The notes under the pieces: model-generated
What the model saw: only the letters and a program-made list of their open reading frames with translations
Databases searched by the model: none
What the model was told of the DNA's origin: nothing
Part shown: positions 43,732 to 54,511 of the stretch, piece by piece
Layout: each line of letters starts with the position of its first letter
How positions within the stretch are numbered: the first letter of the stretch is position 1
Translations under genes and position numbers: made by a program
Origin: Chitinophaga eiseniae
GTDB lineage: Bacteria; Bacteroidota; Bacteroidia; Chitinophagales; Chitinophagaceae
Direction of reading: 5' to 3'
DNA: 64,000 nucleotides
Assembly (NCBI RefSeq): GCF_012641265.1
Contig: NZ_JABAHZ010000004.1
Location: forward strand, 739,115-803,114

Positions 43732-46200
43732 ATGTCAAGAAATCTACTTTCTGTCGTGGTGGCTATATGCCTGCCTGGGCTGCTTTGGGCGCAGCGGCAG
43801 CCACAGGTGCCCCGTGATCGTGTGGGTACCACCGAATATTATAATCGCCTGTTGAATACCAATCCGGCATTGCAAGTGGCGGTGATAGATTCACTGAACC
43901 GGAGAAGTGGTTCCGGCGATGTTTTTCATCATATAAATGGGAAACCTCTAAACGATTCTGTACGCCAGCTTTTCTCCCGGCATGTTAATGCTGTATATGG
44001 TGCCAAACAGTTGCAACAGGTAAACCGCGGCCTTCAGCTATTTCGCGATACCGCCGGACTGCCGGCTTACCTGGCAGGAAAGCTGAGAGGCTTTTATGCT
44101 TTGAAAAATGAGACAAACGCTTTATCCCTGATGAAAGCCGGCGCTTATAGCAATCATCTTAAAGTGCTTTCTGGTAGCGCGTTTTATGACAATACCCCTG
44201 GCGCCGTTTTACAGTCCGGTATAGGACTCCAGTTGGAGGATATGGTTGTAGTGGGTAATATTCCTGTTAATATCGTATTTAACAACCTGGCTGGCAATTC
44301 ACCATTTGACCAGGGCTGGGCGGACCAACAGCTGAAGAAATTTTCATTTGACAAAGACGCCTATATGGATAGGCTCAACGGGTATCTCAACAAATCGTAC
44401 GACCTGAAGAAGTATTTCCTGGGAGATATAGATGTAGCCGGTGCGGTGAAGTCTTTCGCTACCCAGCAGGTGAATGATATACAGGAAGAAATGAAAGCGA
44501 TTACCTCTCCACAGCAGGCATTGGCATTTAGCAACCTGGTGTCGGCAGAGCAACTCATTTACCTGGACAGCAACCAAATCAGGCGCCTGTTACTGGACAA
44601 CAAAACATTGCAACTGACAGCCGAAGATCTGAACAGTAAAGTACCTGATAGTACAGGGATGATGTCCGGGCATCAGCAAACTGTATTGGCAGCGCAACAA
44701 TACCTGCGACGGCTGAGTGAAGTGAAAAACAATGTAGTACAGGGGTTACAAGCCAAAGAAGCCCTTGCCGCACAACATAAAATGAATGGTACCATACAGC
44801 AACGGGTGAATGATCCGGAAGCGCAAAAAAGGAACATAAAAGAGTTGCTGCCACTGAATTTTATCCAGCGCCTGTTATTACAGACAAAGCGTTTGAATAT
44901 AGGAAATATTGCAGCCAATGGCAGCAAAGGGGGTGTGCAGGATTTATTTATGTCTGGTGTACAGGGTGAATTTTTAAACAAGCAAAAGTTCCTTATGCTG
45001 GGCTTGGGTACTACCCGCCTGGGAGGTGATTTAAAAGACAGGCAATTTACGTCTTCCCTGGATCCCGGAGCTTATAGTATGCAGTTCCTGCAAACGGGGC
45101 AGGGAGATATAAATGCGTCCCATAGTCACATCGCGCTGATGAATGCGAATACCAGGAATAAGAACTACGGCGGGTTTGATGCGGAGAGCCTGAAGCGGAA
45201 TATTTTTGTTGGGGCATTTTCCGAACAAATCGACCTGGGAGAATATGGCGCTATTACTGCGGATATTTCCAAGTCGAATACCTCGTTTAATAATGCGGCC
45301 ACAGGCAACACTGCAGCGCTATCTTCCAAGACGGCTGCTTTTACCCTGTTGGATGATTTCTGGCAAACTTTTTCTGCCGGACTTGACTATAACGGGGAAT
45401 GGAAGGCCGCCAGGATGTCGCAAAGAGTGTACTTTAACTATTCCGGGCTCGCCTATACGAACCCTGGATCGCCTGGCGGTAGCCGTGGTACCATACGTTA
45501 TGGATTGAACGTGAAACGCTATTGGAACAAGCGGAAAGTAATGGTGGGCTTCAGAACAGATCTGCAGGATATGAATACGGCTGCCAGCGGTAGCGCAGGG
45601 TGGAAAAACCGTCAATATACACTGGATACCCGTATCAGGGTAAAAAAGAATTTTTCATTGTCGGCCCGTATAGGACAATCTACTATGAAAAACACCAGCC
45701 ATTTGTTTCCTGAGATGGGATATCTTAACCGGCAGATCAATGTTGCCTCACAGTTAAGTGGAAAACTATTTTCCTACCAGCAGAATAATAACATCAGTTT
45801 CGGCGTGCAGCAGATGGATATTCTGCCCATGAAGAGTTTGTTGATCAACCTGAATATTAACCATAGCATCGTGATCGGTACCCATGTGTTATCCGTATCA
45901 GTTTTCTATAATAAAGATGTAAAAGACCAGGCCTTGTACGGTAACCTGTTTACCGCTGAAACCGGGTGGAGTTACCAACTGGGTAAAATCTGGTCTTGCA
46001 GCAGTGGTATCAATTACCTCGATAATAAAAATGTGGTACGGCAGATAGGTTTGCGGCAAACGGTGAGCGCCTCACTGGCAGAGCGTTTGCACCTCAACCT
46101 GTATGCAGATTGCAGGAAGCAGCTGTTGAATACACCCCAGAATTATCTCTTCGGCAACATCAACACACAGCTGGCTTTAAATTACCAATTGAACAGATAG
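43732..46200 (+). CDS. outer-membrane beta-barrel protein of the RHS locus
   Basis: An 822-residue protein from the ATG at 43732 (MSRNLLSVVVAICLPGLLWAQ, a clean signal peptide); the frame is open 17 codons further up from a GTG. The N-terminal half is mixed, with a long helical region (about 270-390, QQALAFSNLVSAEQLIYL and a Gln-rich coiled part). From about residue 420 it becomes amphipathic beta strands (AARMSQRVYFNYSGLAYTNPG, VGFRTDLQDM, SLLINLNINHSIVIGTHVL) and ends in the strand QLALNYQLNR. This fits an outer-membrane barrel with a periplasmic domain. It is first in the RHS unit and could be its export or anchoring pore. No named family is recognised. Confidence 0.7.
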   Translation: MSRNLLSVVVAICLPGLLWAQRQPQVPRDRVGTTEYYNRLLNTNPALQVAVIDSLNRRSGSGDVFHHINGKPLNDSVRQLFSRHVNAVYGAKQLQQVNRGLQLFRDTAGLPAYLAGKLRGFYALKNETNALSLMKAGAYSNHLKVLSGSAFYDNTPGAVLQSGIGLQLEDMVVVGNIPVNIVFNNLAGNSPFDQGWADQQLKKFSFDKDAYMDRLNGYLNKSYDLKKYFLGDIDVAGAVKSFATQQVNDIQEEMKAITSPQQALAFSNLVSAEQLIYLDSNQIRRLLLDNKTLQLTAEDLNSKVPDSTGMMSGHQQTVLAAQQYLRRLSEVKNNVVQGLQAKEALAAQHKMNGTIQQRVNDPEAQKRNIKELLPLNFIQRLLLQTKRLNIGNIAANGSKGGVQDLFMSGVQGEFLNKQKFLMLGLGTTRLGGDLKDRQFTSSLDPGAYSMQFLQTGQGDINASHSHIALMNANTRNKNYGGFDAESLKRNIFVGAFSEQIDLGEYGAITADISKSNTSFNNAATGNTAALSSKTAAFTLLDDFWQTFSAGLDYNGEWKAARMSQRVYFNYSGLAYTNPGSPGGSRGTIRYGLNVKRYWNKRKVMVGFRTDLQDMNTAASGSAGWKNRQYTLDTRIRVKKNFSLSARIGQSTMKNTSHLFPEMGYLNRQINVASQLSGKLFSYQQNNNISFGVQQMDILPMKSLLINLNINHSIVIGTHVLSVSVFYNKDVKDQALYGNLFTAETGWSYQLGKIWSCSSGINYLDNKNVVRQIGLRQTVSASLAERLHLNLYADCRKQLLNTPQNYLFGNINTQLALNYQLNR

Positions 46201-46203
46201 TAT

Positions 46204-47304
46204 ATGAGAAGGTTAAAATATTGGATCATAAGCTGCTTTCTTTTGATGCAGACTTATGCAGCAGCCCAGGTATCTTTTGTATTCCTGCCGGAAGTGCAGG
46301 GCAGAACATTGGATGGTCTTTTCCAGGTAAGGATCGCAGGGCCTGCCTCGGAACGCTTTATGGCGAGGCTACAGGTGACAGTTACTGTTCCCAGGGAGGG
46401 AAAGGTAGTAACTATCAAAACAAAACCATTTGAAGTAAGACCTGGTGTAAATCCGCTGCCAGCGGGTCTTATCTCTGGTGCCGGAATTAATTTCGGAAAT
46501 GGTAAAATTGCCACCATATGCCGCCAGTCGGGTTACTTTACAGAGGGGGATTATGAGTATTGTTTTGAATTACTCGGGGAGGCTAATCATGGTGGAGAGT
46601 CGTTAGGTACGCAATGCTTTGACTACTACCTGCAACCATTTTCTCCCCTGCTCCTGACCAGCCCGGCAGATGAAGATGATATTTGTGACAAGCGTCCTTC
46701 TTTCTACTGGCAGCCGTTGTTACCTGCTATTCCCGGTTTGCAGTACCGGCTATTACTGGTGGAATTAAAACCAGGACAGGCGAAAACAGAAGCGCTGCGT
46801 TATAATTTCCCTGTTATCAACCAGCAATATATCAATCTGCCTATGCTTTTTTTTCCACCTTCTGCTAAGGCACTGGAAGAAGGGCGTGAGTATGTATGGC
46901 AGGTAACAGCATACAAAGAACAATTGATATTGGCCAATTCAGAGATATGGACGTTTAAAGTTAATTGTACCGATAGCAGTAAACCCTTTGTGCCGGAAAG
47001 CTTCCGGAACATTGAAGACCTGGTAAAAGGAAACTTCTATGTAGCAAGGGGCCGGCTATTGTTTGCAGTGCATAACATCTACGATAAAGCCGATTTACAG
47101 TATAACATTACGTGTATCACGAAGCCGGAACAGGTGGTTAAGAAGCTACCAACGATAAAGTTGGAGCGGGGTAATAACCATGTTATCATTGATCTCACAG
47201 ACAACAAGTCATTTACCGATGGTTACTATTACCAGCTATCCGTCCGTTTACCAGATGGAGAGAGCTACCAGTTAAGATTTTTATATAAAAATGAAGTAGA
47301 ATGA
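46204..47304 (+). CDS. secreted beta-domain protein of the RHS locus
   Basis: A 366-residue protein with a signal peptide (1-21, ending AAAQ). It has a beta-rich N-terminal domain (VSFVFLPEVQGRTLDGLFQVRI), a central fibronectin-like part (LLLTSPADEDDICDKRPSFYW, REYVWQVTAY) and a C-terminal beta-domain. Four or more cysteines in the middle suggest disulfides. It starts 3 bases after the barrel gene's stop and overlaps the lipoprotein gene by 4 bases (ATGA). The family is not recognised; a periplasmic or surface adaptor for the giant proteins is the simplest reading. Confidence 0.65.
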   Translation: MRRLKYWIISCFLLMQTYAAAQVSFVFLPEVQGRTLDGLFQVRIAGPASERFMARLQVTVTVPREGKVVTIKTKPFEVRPGVNPLPAGLISGAGINFGNGKIATICRQSGYFTEGDYEYCFELLGEANHGGESLGTQCFDYYLQPFSPLLLTSPADEDDICDKRPSFYWQPLLPAIPGLQYRLLLVELKPGQAKTEALRYNFPVINQQYINLPMLFFPPSAKALEEGREYVWQVTAYKEQLILANSEIWTFKVNCTDSSKPFVPESFRNIEDLVKGNFYVARGRLLFAVHNIYDKADLQYNITCITKPEQVVKKLPTIKLERGNNHVIIDLTDNKSFTDGYYYQLSVRLPDGESYQLRFLYKNEVE

Positions 47305-47840
47305 AGATACGGCTCACAATTTTTCTCCCGGTTATTTTCATCGGTATGATGGCTTGTCATGATCGTTCCCGGAATGAACTGCAACAATTGATGACAGATG
47401 AACAGAGCGGACTATTGCAGGAAAAGCGGATCGGCGATGTAGTGATAAGGCTCACTTATTTACCGGAATGTTGGGAACGGATGAATAACCGGCCTACATC
47501 GGTAGATCATTCAGAAATGTGCTTTAAAATAAATGTATTGCCTGCCAATAATAATATGGATCAGCGAAAGGAAGAGCCGATGAGTACCAGTTATGGACTT
47601 GATACCGTATTTCAGTTGATCCTGAACCGGGATACCCTGGCGCCATTGATGGCGCAAAGGATGGCCAATGGTCAGTTGAACGGCGTGGAATACCTTGTCA
47701 TTTTTGAACGAAAGCCCTTAGCTGCAGTACAGCAGGCGGCATTGGTATATAAAGACTGGCTTTTCAGCGCCACCCGCCTGGTATTTCCATTGCAAAAAAA
47801 TTATCTCCAAAAATCAGATTCTTTAAGCTGCAGGTTATGA
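47301..47840 (+). CDS. lipoprotein of the RHS locus
   Basis: A 179-residue lipoprotein with lipobox GMMAC (C19). The mature part is mixed alpha/beta with VVIRLTYLPECWERM and LNGVEYLVIFER strands, and no known motif. It overlaps both neighbours by 4 bases, so translation of the whole unit is coupled here. An envelope-anchored assembly factor for the giant proteins is plausible; the function is unknown. Confidence 0.65.
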   Translation: MKIRLTIFLPVIFIGMMACHDRSRNELQQLMTDEQSGLLQEKRIGDVVIRLTYLPECWERMNNRPTSVDHSEMCFKINVLPANNNMDQRKEEPMSTSYGLDTVFQLILNRDTLAPLMAQRMANGQLNGVEYLVIFERKPLAAVQQAALVYKDWLFSATRLVFPLQKNYLQKSDSLSCRL

Positions 47841-50800
47841 TGATTAAAAGTATAAAAGCGAAAAAGGCGCTGGCTATATTCTTCCTGTCATTGCTGACAG
47901 CAGAAACTTTGTTGCCCCTTCACAGTATGGCGCTTACCTCCGGACCTACCCAGCCGGAACATGCACAGTTTACCCCCTATAGCAGCAATGATATGGTGGA
48001 CCTTTTTACGGGTGCTTTCAAATATAATATTCCGGTAATGGATGTAGATGGCTACCCGGTAAATCTTAGTTATGCCTCTGGCGTTGGCATGGATGATGAG
48101 GCCAGCTGGGTTGGACTTGGCTGGAATCTGAATGTAGGCGCCATTACCAGGCAGCTGAGGGGCGTGCCGGATGATTTTTCCGGCGACACGGTGAAAACGT
48201 TTCACGATGTGGCTCCCCGGTATGTATATGGAGGGCGTGGCATGGTGAGACTGGAGTTGAAGGGATTAGATGTAGCCAAAGTATCCGGAAGCGTGTCACT
48301 GGGTGTATTCAGTGATAGCTATACTGGCATGGGAGCAGAATTTGGTGTGAATGCCGGTATATCTGCCGGACTGGTGAACTCGGGCATGCTGACTGCGGGG
48401 CTCGATGGAGGTATCAACTCCAGTACCAGCAGCGGCGTATCGGTATCGAGTGGCTTGTCTATGGACTTGTTTGCATCACAGAACATTGCAGCCAGTGTAG
48501 GCGTATCTGCCAACCTGGGCTATAACACCCGGGAAGGACTGAAAGAATTAACGCTGGGTGAATCTTTTGGTGTAGGTAAGTTGCAGTTAACAGCAGGCAG
48601 AACTTACATGTATAATACGCCGCCATTTAATCCTAAAATAAATTTCGGATATAGATCCACTTCTCAAACCTATACCTTGTCTGTAGGAGGAACGGCCTTC
48701 ACGGTATTTGGAGGAGCTAGTCTTACCGGGTATTTCAGTAAGCAGGAGATGCTTTCTACTAATCACCTGAACCCCGAGTTTGGCTATTTATATGCCCACA
48801 GGGGGACAGGTATAAAAGAATCGATCCCCGACTTTATGCGGGAGAAAGAGAACCCGGTGATACGCAACCTGCCCAACATTGCTGTACCCATAGCTACCCC
48901 CGATGTATTTAATTACACCAGCCAGGCTGGCAGCGGGCAGTTCAGGCTGCAACGGGGAAATACCGGGGTTGTATTTGATCCATACGCAGCCGATGAATCA
49001 GACAACTCTTCATTTGGCCAGGACCTCGGGTTTGGCGCTTATTTTCATGGAGGCACTACTATCTATAAACAGAGTATTACCAACATTACCAGGAAATGGC
49101 AAAATGCCAACGACTTCCTGGCAGCTGCAGATTATAAATCGGATGCTACCAAGCCTATGGAAGAGCAGGCGTATTTTAAAATGATGGGGGAGCAAACGGC
49201 CGAAGATCCAAACTATATCAACCGGATACAGGGCGATAAGCTATTGGCGGTATCATTGAATGGTAGATCGGCGCAGGCAAAGGTGCATGATAAAGAAGGG
49301 AACATTGCTAACACTCCGACCGAGGGGTACAAAAAGGATGGCAGGCAAATGCGGGTATCCCCTATCAGTTACCTGACGGCAGATGAAGCCTCCATGAATG
49401 CCAGCAACAAAACCTATCCTTCCTATAAGTTTTACGATTCTACTATGACAGCGGCGCCCGCCTGCGGCCCGGAGAAACAGGCAGATATCAGCCGGCGAAG
49501 AGGAAAAAACGGGCACCATATTTCTGAAATTACTGTCACCGAAAGAGATGGAAAGAGAGCTGTGTATGGATTGCCTGTTTACAATCTGCAGCAGGATGAG
49601 TATACTTTTGCCGTTAATCCCGCATTAAAGGACGCACAGGCCGATAAAACGAACCTGATAGGCGCTGAATTGGATAATAATAATGAAGTAAAACACAATT
49701 ATGGCAAAGATCAATATTATCATCATGAAACGCAGCCAGGTTATGCGTCTTCTTATCTCCTGACTGCGATATTAAGCCCTGATTATGTAGACCTCACCAA
49801 TAATGGCATTACAGATGATGACCTGGGAACAGCCGTGAAATTTAACTATTCAAAAGTAGCGAGCGACTATTGCTGGCGCACGCCATTGTCTCCCGGAAAA
49901 GCGCTGTTTAACCGTGGGCTGAATGCAGATGTGGATGATGATAAGGGTAGTATTGTGTCGGGCAGGAAAGAACTCTGGTACCTGAATTCTATCGAAACCA
50001 AAACCAAGATTGCCTATTTTATTACGGCAGACAGGGAAGATGGCCTGGGGACCTCCGGTAGTGTAATGGGGTATGTTAATAGTGGGGTAAAGCAGCGCCG
50101 GTTAAAGGAAATACGTTTGTACTCCAAGAGCGACCTGTCGCAGCCCATTAAAACAGCTTATTTTAATTACGATTATACCCTTTGTCCCGGTATACCCAAT
50201 AGTGTTAATGGTGGCGGAAAGCTGACGTTGAAGAGCGTATACTTTACGTATGGTTCGTCAAAGAAAGGAGCGCATCATCCTTATACTTTCGAGTATTCAA
50301 ATAATAAGTCTTTTGGCTACATGGCTTCCGACCGGTGGGGAACTTATGCCCCCGATTCAGCCAGTAAAAAGGCCGGTTTTACCATGAAAAATGACGAGTT
50401 CCCTTATACGGTCCAGGACACGGCACAAGCCAACAGTAATGCCCGGCTGTGGAACCTGTCGAAAATAACGCTGCCTACCGGCGGTAGTATCGACGTAGAA
50501 TATGAATCAGGGGACTATGCTTATGTGCAGGATCGCCGCGCCATGCAGATGGTCGGATTACTAGACCTGGTGAAAGATACATCGGGAACAGTGACCACCA
50601 ACCTGCGGAATGCGCAGGGGATCAGGATTACAGCCCCCGGACCGCTGAGGGGGGCTAATGATGCAGGTATCCTGGACAATTTTGTTACCGATTATCTCAA
50701 CGGGAGGAATGACTGCTATGTGAAGATGAATGTAAACGTAACAGACCGCCCTGGTATTACTGCGGATAGTTATTATGACAACGTCTCCTGTTACGGGGAG

Positions 50801-53800
50801 GTGGCAAAGGTGCGCAACAACAAAAATGGCACCTACGATCTGATCTTTAAAAATGTGACGCAGGGAGGCGTTACCGTTAATCCTTTCGTGATGGCCGCCT
50901 GGCAGAAGATGAGATTGGAATATCCGAAGTATGCTTATCCGGGTTATGAAGACCGGATCCGGAATGCGACGGGTATAGAGCGGGCATTGAATGCCATTGT
51001 AAATGCTATCGGGAATATCTCAGAGCTGCGAAAAAATTTCAATGAAAGAGCCCGCGACAATGATTTTGCGATCAATATCAATAAAGGTAAAAGTTTTACC
51101 AGGATAGTAAAGGGAGATGGAATAAAGCTGGGTGGACCTGCCCGAGTAAAACGTGTGCGCATGAACGATGACTGGAATAATATGAGTGGCAAGTTAGCCC
51201 CCGGCGCTACTTATGGACAGGAGTACGAATATCGGACTACCGTAAACGGCGAAACCATCAGTAGTGGGGTGGCGTCTTATGAGCCGGCTATTGGCGCGGA
51301 TGAAAATCCTATGCGTATGCCGGTACCCTATAGCCAGGAGTCCAAGGGTACGTTAACGAATTACTTTTATCTTGAAGAGCCGTTTGGAGAATCATTGTTT
51401 CCTTCCCCACAAATAGGTTATAGCAAAGTAACCGTACGCGACCTGGATGCCACCGGTAAGGCGGATGCCCAGAAAGCTACCGGGTGGCTGCAGCATGAAT
51501 TTTACACGGCCCGGGATTACCCGGTGATTGTGGCAGCTCAGTCACGGCCGGATGTTTCGCAAAATGGACCGGCAGGATGGGCCAATTTCTCAGGCGCTAA
51601 CCAGGTATATGAACTGGCCATGTCGCAGGGGTACGTGATCTGGCTCAATGATATGCATGGCAAGCCCAAAGCGCAAAGGGTGTTTAACCAGAGTGGGAAT
51701 GAAATTTCTTCCACTGTTTATTATTATAAGTCCGATCCGCTGGATGCCGATAAATTAAAGTTAAACAACTCGGTAACTACGGTAGATGAAAAAGGGAATA
51801 TCAATCCTGCAGAAATGCTGGGCCGTGAAATAGAAATGGTGACCGACATGCGGGAGCAGGAAACCAAAGACATAGGGTTAACAGTACAGGCAGGTGTGGA
51901 CGTAATTCCCTTACTAATTTATGTAGTGGCTATTCCTCACTGGCCCAGGAGGGACAATGATAGCTACCGGTTATTCCGTTCGGCTTCCATTCTCAAAACA
52001 GTACAGCAAACGGGTATCCTGAGCAGTGTGGTAAAAACCATCAATGGCTCTACCGTCACCTCTGATAACCTGGTGTTTGACCGGAATACCGGGCAGCCGG
52101 TGGTAACCCGTACCAACAATGAATTTAATGACCCGGTATATTCCGTTAATATGCCTGCTTACTGGAAATATGAAAAAATATCGGGCGCCTATAAGAATTT
52201 GAATGCCGTATTTCCGGCATTCACAACAGATGCCAACGGTGTAGTGCTGGGCTCTTATGCATCTTTTATCACAGGTGGTGATGAACTGATGGATATAACG
52301 CCTGGCGGTAGTACGCCCGGTAAGCGATATTGGGTGATCCGTTCTGCAACTACCGGTGATCCAACCCTCCGTTTAAGGGTGATCGACGATGCAGGATTGT
52401 TAGTAAAGAATATGGCCCGGCAGGTGAAACTGTATCGCTCTGGTTTCCGGAACCAGTTCGACGGTGTTGCAGGAACGGTAGTGAGCATGAAGAACCCGGT
52501 AGCAGGAGGAAAAATTGCCATTTTCGATACAGTAGATAATACGGCCTACAAAGTACTGGACGCCAAGGCAGTGTTATATGAAGAAGAGTGGGGGGCGAAG
52601 TTATGCGCCACCTGTCCCTTCGGTTTTTCTGTGAGTACCGATGGCACACGGTGCGAACGTTATGCTGTAGAGAATGTAAACGATACTTTGCAGCTGGTAC
52701 CAATGGTTAGCAGCAAGACGGACGTTGGGATCAACGGTGCTTCTTTTAAGCTGGCTAACAACAGCGTAGTTACGAAGAAAAACTATTATTGGGGAGGAGA
52801 TTGTAGCGGTGGAGGAACATCTTCGCTGATGGCTAAATCGGCCGGTGCACAAAGCCAATCATTGCTGGTATCCGGCAGTTGCGGACGTTTATATTGGACA
52901 GGCGTATGGCTGAATAGATCGCAAAGTGTGACGGATACCTGGATGGGAATGGAAACCTGTTTTACAGCTACTACCTCCGGTACTTATTCCCTGGGTTATG
53001 GCGTGGACGATTTAATGAGGATATATATTGATAATGTGCAGATCGTGAATACACCAGCCCCTGGCAGTTACTGGAGTACCTGGACAGTGATTCCTATTTC
53101 AATGACGGCGGGCAAGCATACCATCCGGATTGAGTTTCTCAACAGCTATATGGCGGGAGGAACAGAAACCACTAATCCTGGTGTTGCGGGCGTGGAAGTC
53201 TATAACCAGTCGCCTGATGTGTTATATGGTTTGTCGGATGCCAGCGCCAATACCATTTTTTCTACCAAAAACATGGTATATCCCAACAACAGCGTAAATA
53301 CCTATGTACTAGACGCTAACAACGTGAGAAGAATAGCCCGGTATGACTGCATTGAGAACCTGTGCAATACACCGTTTGTGTGCGAGTCAAGGCCAATCAA
53401 CGGTCCGCTGAACCCTTACCTGGCTGGATTCCTCGGCAATTGGCGGGTATCTGAAGAAAAAGCCTATGAAGTGAACCGGGTAGACCAGCAGATATTTGCT
53501 AATAAGGGCGCCGGCCTGAACCTGCGTAGCAGCGGTTATTTCAATGGGTTTAAGTCTTACTGGTATTACGACGCCGCCAACGCTCAGTGGAGTGCAGTGC
53601 CAGCCAACGATAAGTGGGTGACCAGCCGCTACGTTACTTTATACGATCAGTACGGACAGGAAATGGAGAATAAAGATGCCCTCCTGCGGTATAGCAGTGC
53701 CTCGTTCGGATATAGAGGGGCCGTGCCGGTAGCAGTAGCCGGCAATGCCATGAGAAGAGAAATCTTCTACGATGGTTTTGAAGACTATAACTATAACGGC

Positions 53801-54487
53801 CTTTGTGGAGCTGTAAGCTGTAATATGGACAGCTTCGATATACGGAATACACTGGGCGTTAATTATATTTCAATGCTTAAATCCGACGACGCGCATAGTG
53901 GTAATTTTAGCCTGAAATTAACCCTTCCGCTTACACTGTCGGCGAAAGTACATACCCTGGAACATCAGCCGGGAGATGGTAAATACCTGGACAAAGATGC
54001 TTTCGGGCAATATATCACAAAGCTCACCAAAGGGCTGTATCCACAAGGATTTCAGCCGCAGCCATCCAAAAAGTATATTTTCTCTGCCTGGGTAAAAGAT
54101 GGAAGTGTAGGCAATACAGTGCCCAATATTACACCATCCGTCAATGGAACGAATCTTAACCTCACTTTCAAAGCGGTAGTAGAGGGATGGAAGCTGGTAG
54201 AAGCAGAAATTGACCTGCCGGCTAATGCGACGGACTTAAAATTGATTATACCAGCTTCGGCATCGGCGGCTATTGACGATATACGATTGTTCCCTTATAA
54301 TGCCACTATTAAAACATATGCTTATGATGATAAGACCTTGCGTTTAATGGCAGAAATGGACGAAAATAATTTCGCCACTTTCTATGAATACGACGACGAG
54401 GGAACACTTATCCGTGTGAAGAAAGAAACAGATCTTGGCATTATGACCCTGAAAGAGAGCCGTTCCGTTTACCGTAAAATGAATTAA
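47837..54487 (+). CDS. giant SpvB-like/YD-type surface protein (RHS partner)
   Basis: A 2216-residue exported protein with a hydrophobic signal (about 11-31). The N-terminal domain has YSSNDMVDLFTGAFKYNIP and SWVGLGWNLNVGAITRQLRG, like the SpvB/TcdB opening. A Gly/Ser-rich alternating region follows at about 145-300. The middle carries long beta-rich parts with YD-like strands (FNYDYTLCPG, GQEYEYRTTVNGE). A PA14/CBM-like sandwich lies at about 1700-1790 (CFTATTSGTYSLGYGVDDLMRIYIDN), a CBM4/9-like domain at about 1975-2150, and a YD-type end EYDDEGTLIRVKKETDLG near the C-terminus. It has no C-terminal toxin. It is coupled to the upstream lipoprotein by a 4-base overlap. Confidence 0.78.
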   Translation: MMIKSIKAKKALAIFFLSLLTAETLLPLHSMALTSGPTQPEHAQFTPYSSNDMVDLFTGAFKYNIPVMDVDGYPVNLSYASGVGMDDEASWVGLGWNLNVGAITRQLRGVPDDFSGDTVKTFHDVAPRYVYGGRGMVRLELKGLDVAKVSGSVSLGVFSDSYTGMGAEFGVNAGISAGLVNSGMLTAGLDGGINSSTSSGVSVSSGLSMDLFASQNIAASVGVSANLGYNTREGLKELTLGESFGVGKLQLTAGRTYMYNTPPFNPKINFGYRSTSQTYTLSVGGTAFTVFGGASLTGYFSKQEMLSTNHLNPEFGYLYAHRGTGIKESIPDFMREKENPVIRNLPNIAVPIATPDVFNYTSQAGSGQFRLQRGNTGVVFDPYAADESDNSSFGQDLGFGAYFHGGTTIYKQSITNITRKWQNANDFLAAADYKSDATKPMEEQAYFKMMGEQTAEDPNYINRIQGDKLLAVSLNGRSAQAKVHDKEGNIANTPTEGYKKDGRQMRVSPISYLTADEASMNASNKTYPSYKFYDSTMTAAPACGPEKQADISRRRGKNGHHISEITVTERDGKRAVYGLPVYNLQQDEYTFAVNPALKDAQADKTNLIGAELDNNNEVKHNYGKDQYYHHETQPGYASSYLLTAILSPDYVDLTNNGITDDDLGTAVKFNYSKVASDYCWRTPLSPGKALFNRGLNADVDDDKGSIVSGRKELWYLNSIETKTKIAYFITADREDGLGTSGSVMGYVNSGVKQRRLKEIRLYSKSDLSQPIKTAYFNYDYTLCPGIPNSVNGGGKLTLKSVYFTYGSSKKGAHHPYTFEYSNNKSFGYMASDRWGTYAPDSASKKAGFTMKNDEFPYTVQDTAQANSNARLWNLSKITLPTGGSIDVEYESGDYAYVQDRRAMQMVGLLDLVKDTSGTVTTNLRNAQGIRITAPGPLRGANDAGILDNFVTDYLNGRNDCYVKMNVNVTDRPGITADSYYDNVSCYGEVAKVRNNKNGTYDLIFKNVTQGGVTVNPFVMAAWQKMRLEYPKYAYPGYEDRIRNATGIERALNAIVNAIGNISELRKNFNERARDNDFAININKGKSFTRIVKGDGIKLGGPARVKRVRMNDDWNNMSGKLAPGATYGQEYEYRTTVNGETISSGVASYEPAIGADENPMRMPVPYSQESKGTLTNYFYLEEPFGESLFPSPQIGYSKVTVRDLDATGKADAQKATGWLQHEFYTARDYPVIVAAQSRPDVSQNGPAGWANFSGANQVYELAMSQGYVIWLNDMHGKPKAQRVFNQSGNEISSTVYYYKSDPLDADKLKLNNSVTTVDEKGNINPAEMLGREIEMVTDMREQETKDIGLTVQAGVDVIPLLIYVVAIPHWPRRDNDSYRLFRSASILKTVQQTGILSSVVKTINGSTVTSDNLVFDRNTGQPVVTRTNNEFNDPVYSVNMPAYWKYEKISGAYKNLNAVFPAFTTDANGVVLGSYASFITGGDELMDITPGGSTPGKRYWVIRSATTGDPTLRLRVIDDAGLLVKNMARQVKLYRSGFRNQFDGVAGTVVSMKNPVAGGKIAIFDTVDNTAYKVLDAKAVLYEEEWGAKLCATCPFGFSVSTDGTRCERYAVENVNDTLQLVPMVSSKTDVGINGASFKLANNSVVTKKNYYWGGDCSGGGTSSLMAKSAGAQSQSLLVSGSCGRLYWTGVWLNRSQSVTDTWMGMETCFTATTSGTYSLGYGVDDLMRIYIDNVQIVNTPAPGSYWSTWTVIPISMTAGKHTIRIEFLNSYMAGGTETTNPGVAGVEVYNQSPDVLYGLSDASANTIFSTKNMVYPNNSVNTYVLDANNVRRIARYDCIENLCNTPFVCESRPINGPLNPYLAGFLGNWRVSEEKAYEVNRVDQQIFANKGAGLNLRSSGYFNGFKSYWYYDAANAQWSAVPANDKWVTSRYVTLYDQYGQEMENKDALLRYSSASFGYRGAVPVAVAGNAMRREIFYDGFEDYNYNGLCGAVSCNMDSFDIRNTLGVNYISMLKSDDAHSGNFSLKLTLPLTLSAKVHTLEHQPGDGKYLDKDAFGQYITKLTKGLYPQGFQPQPSKKYIFSAWVKDGSVGNTVPNITPSVNGTNLNLTFKAVVEGWKLVEAEIDLPANATDLKLIIPASASAAIDDIRLFPYNATIKTYAYDDKTLRLMAEMDENNFATFYEYDDEGTLIRVKKETDLGIMTLKESRSVYRKMN

Positions 54488-54511
54488 TTAAACTGATTGA
54501 ATCCCCTTACT

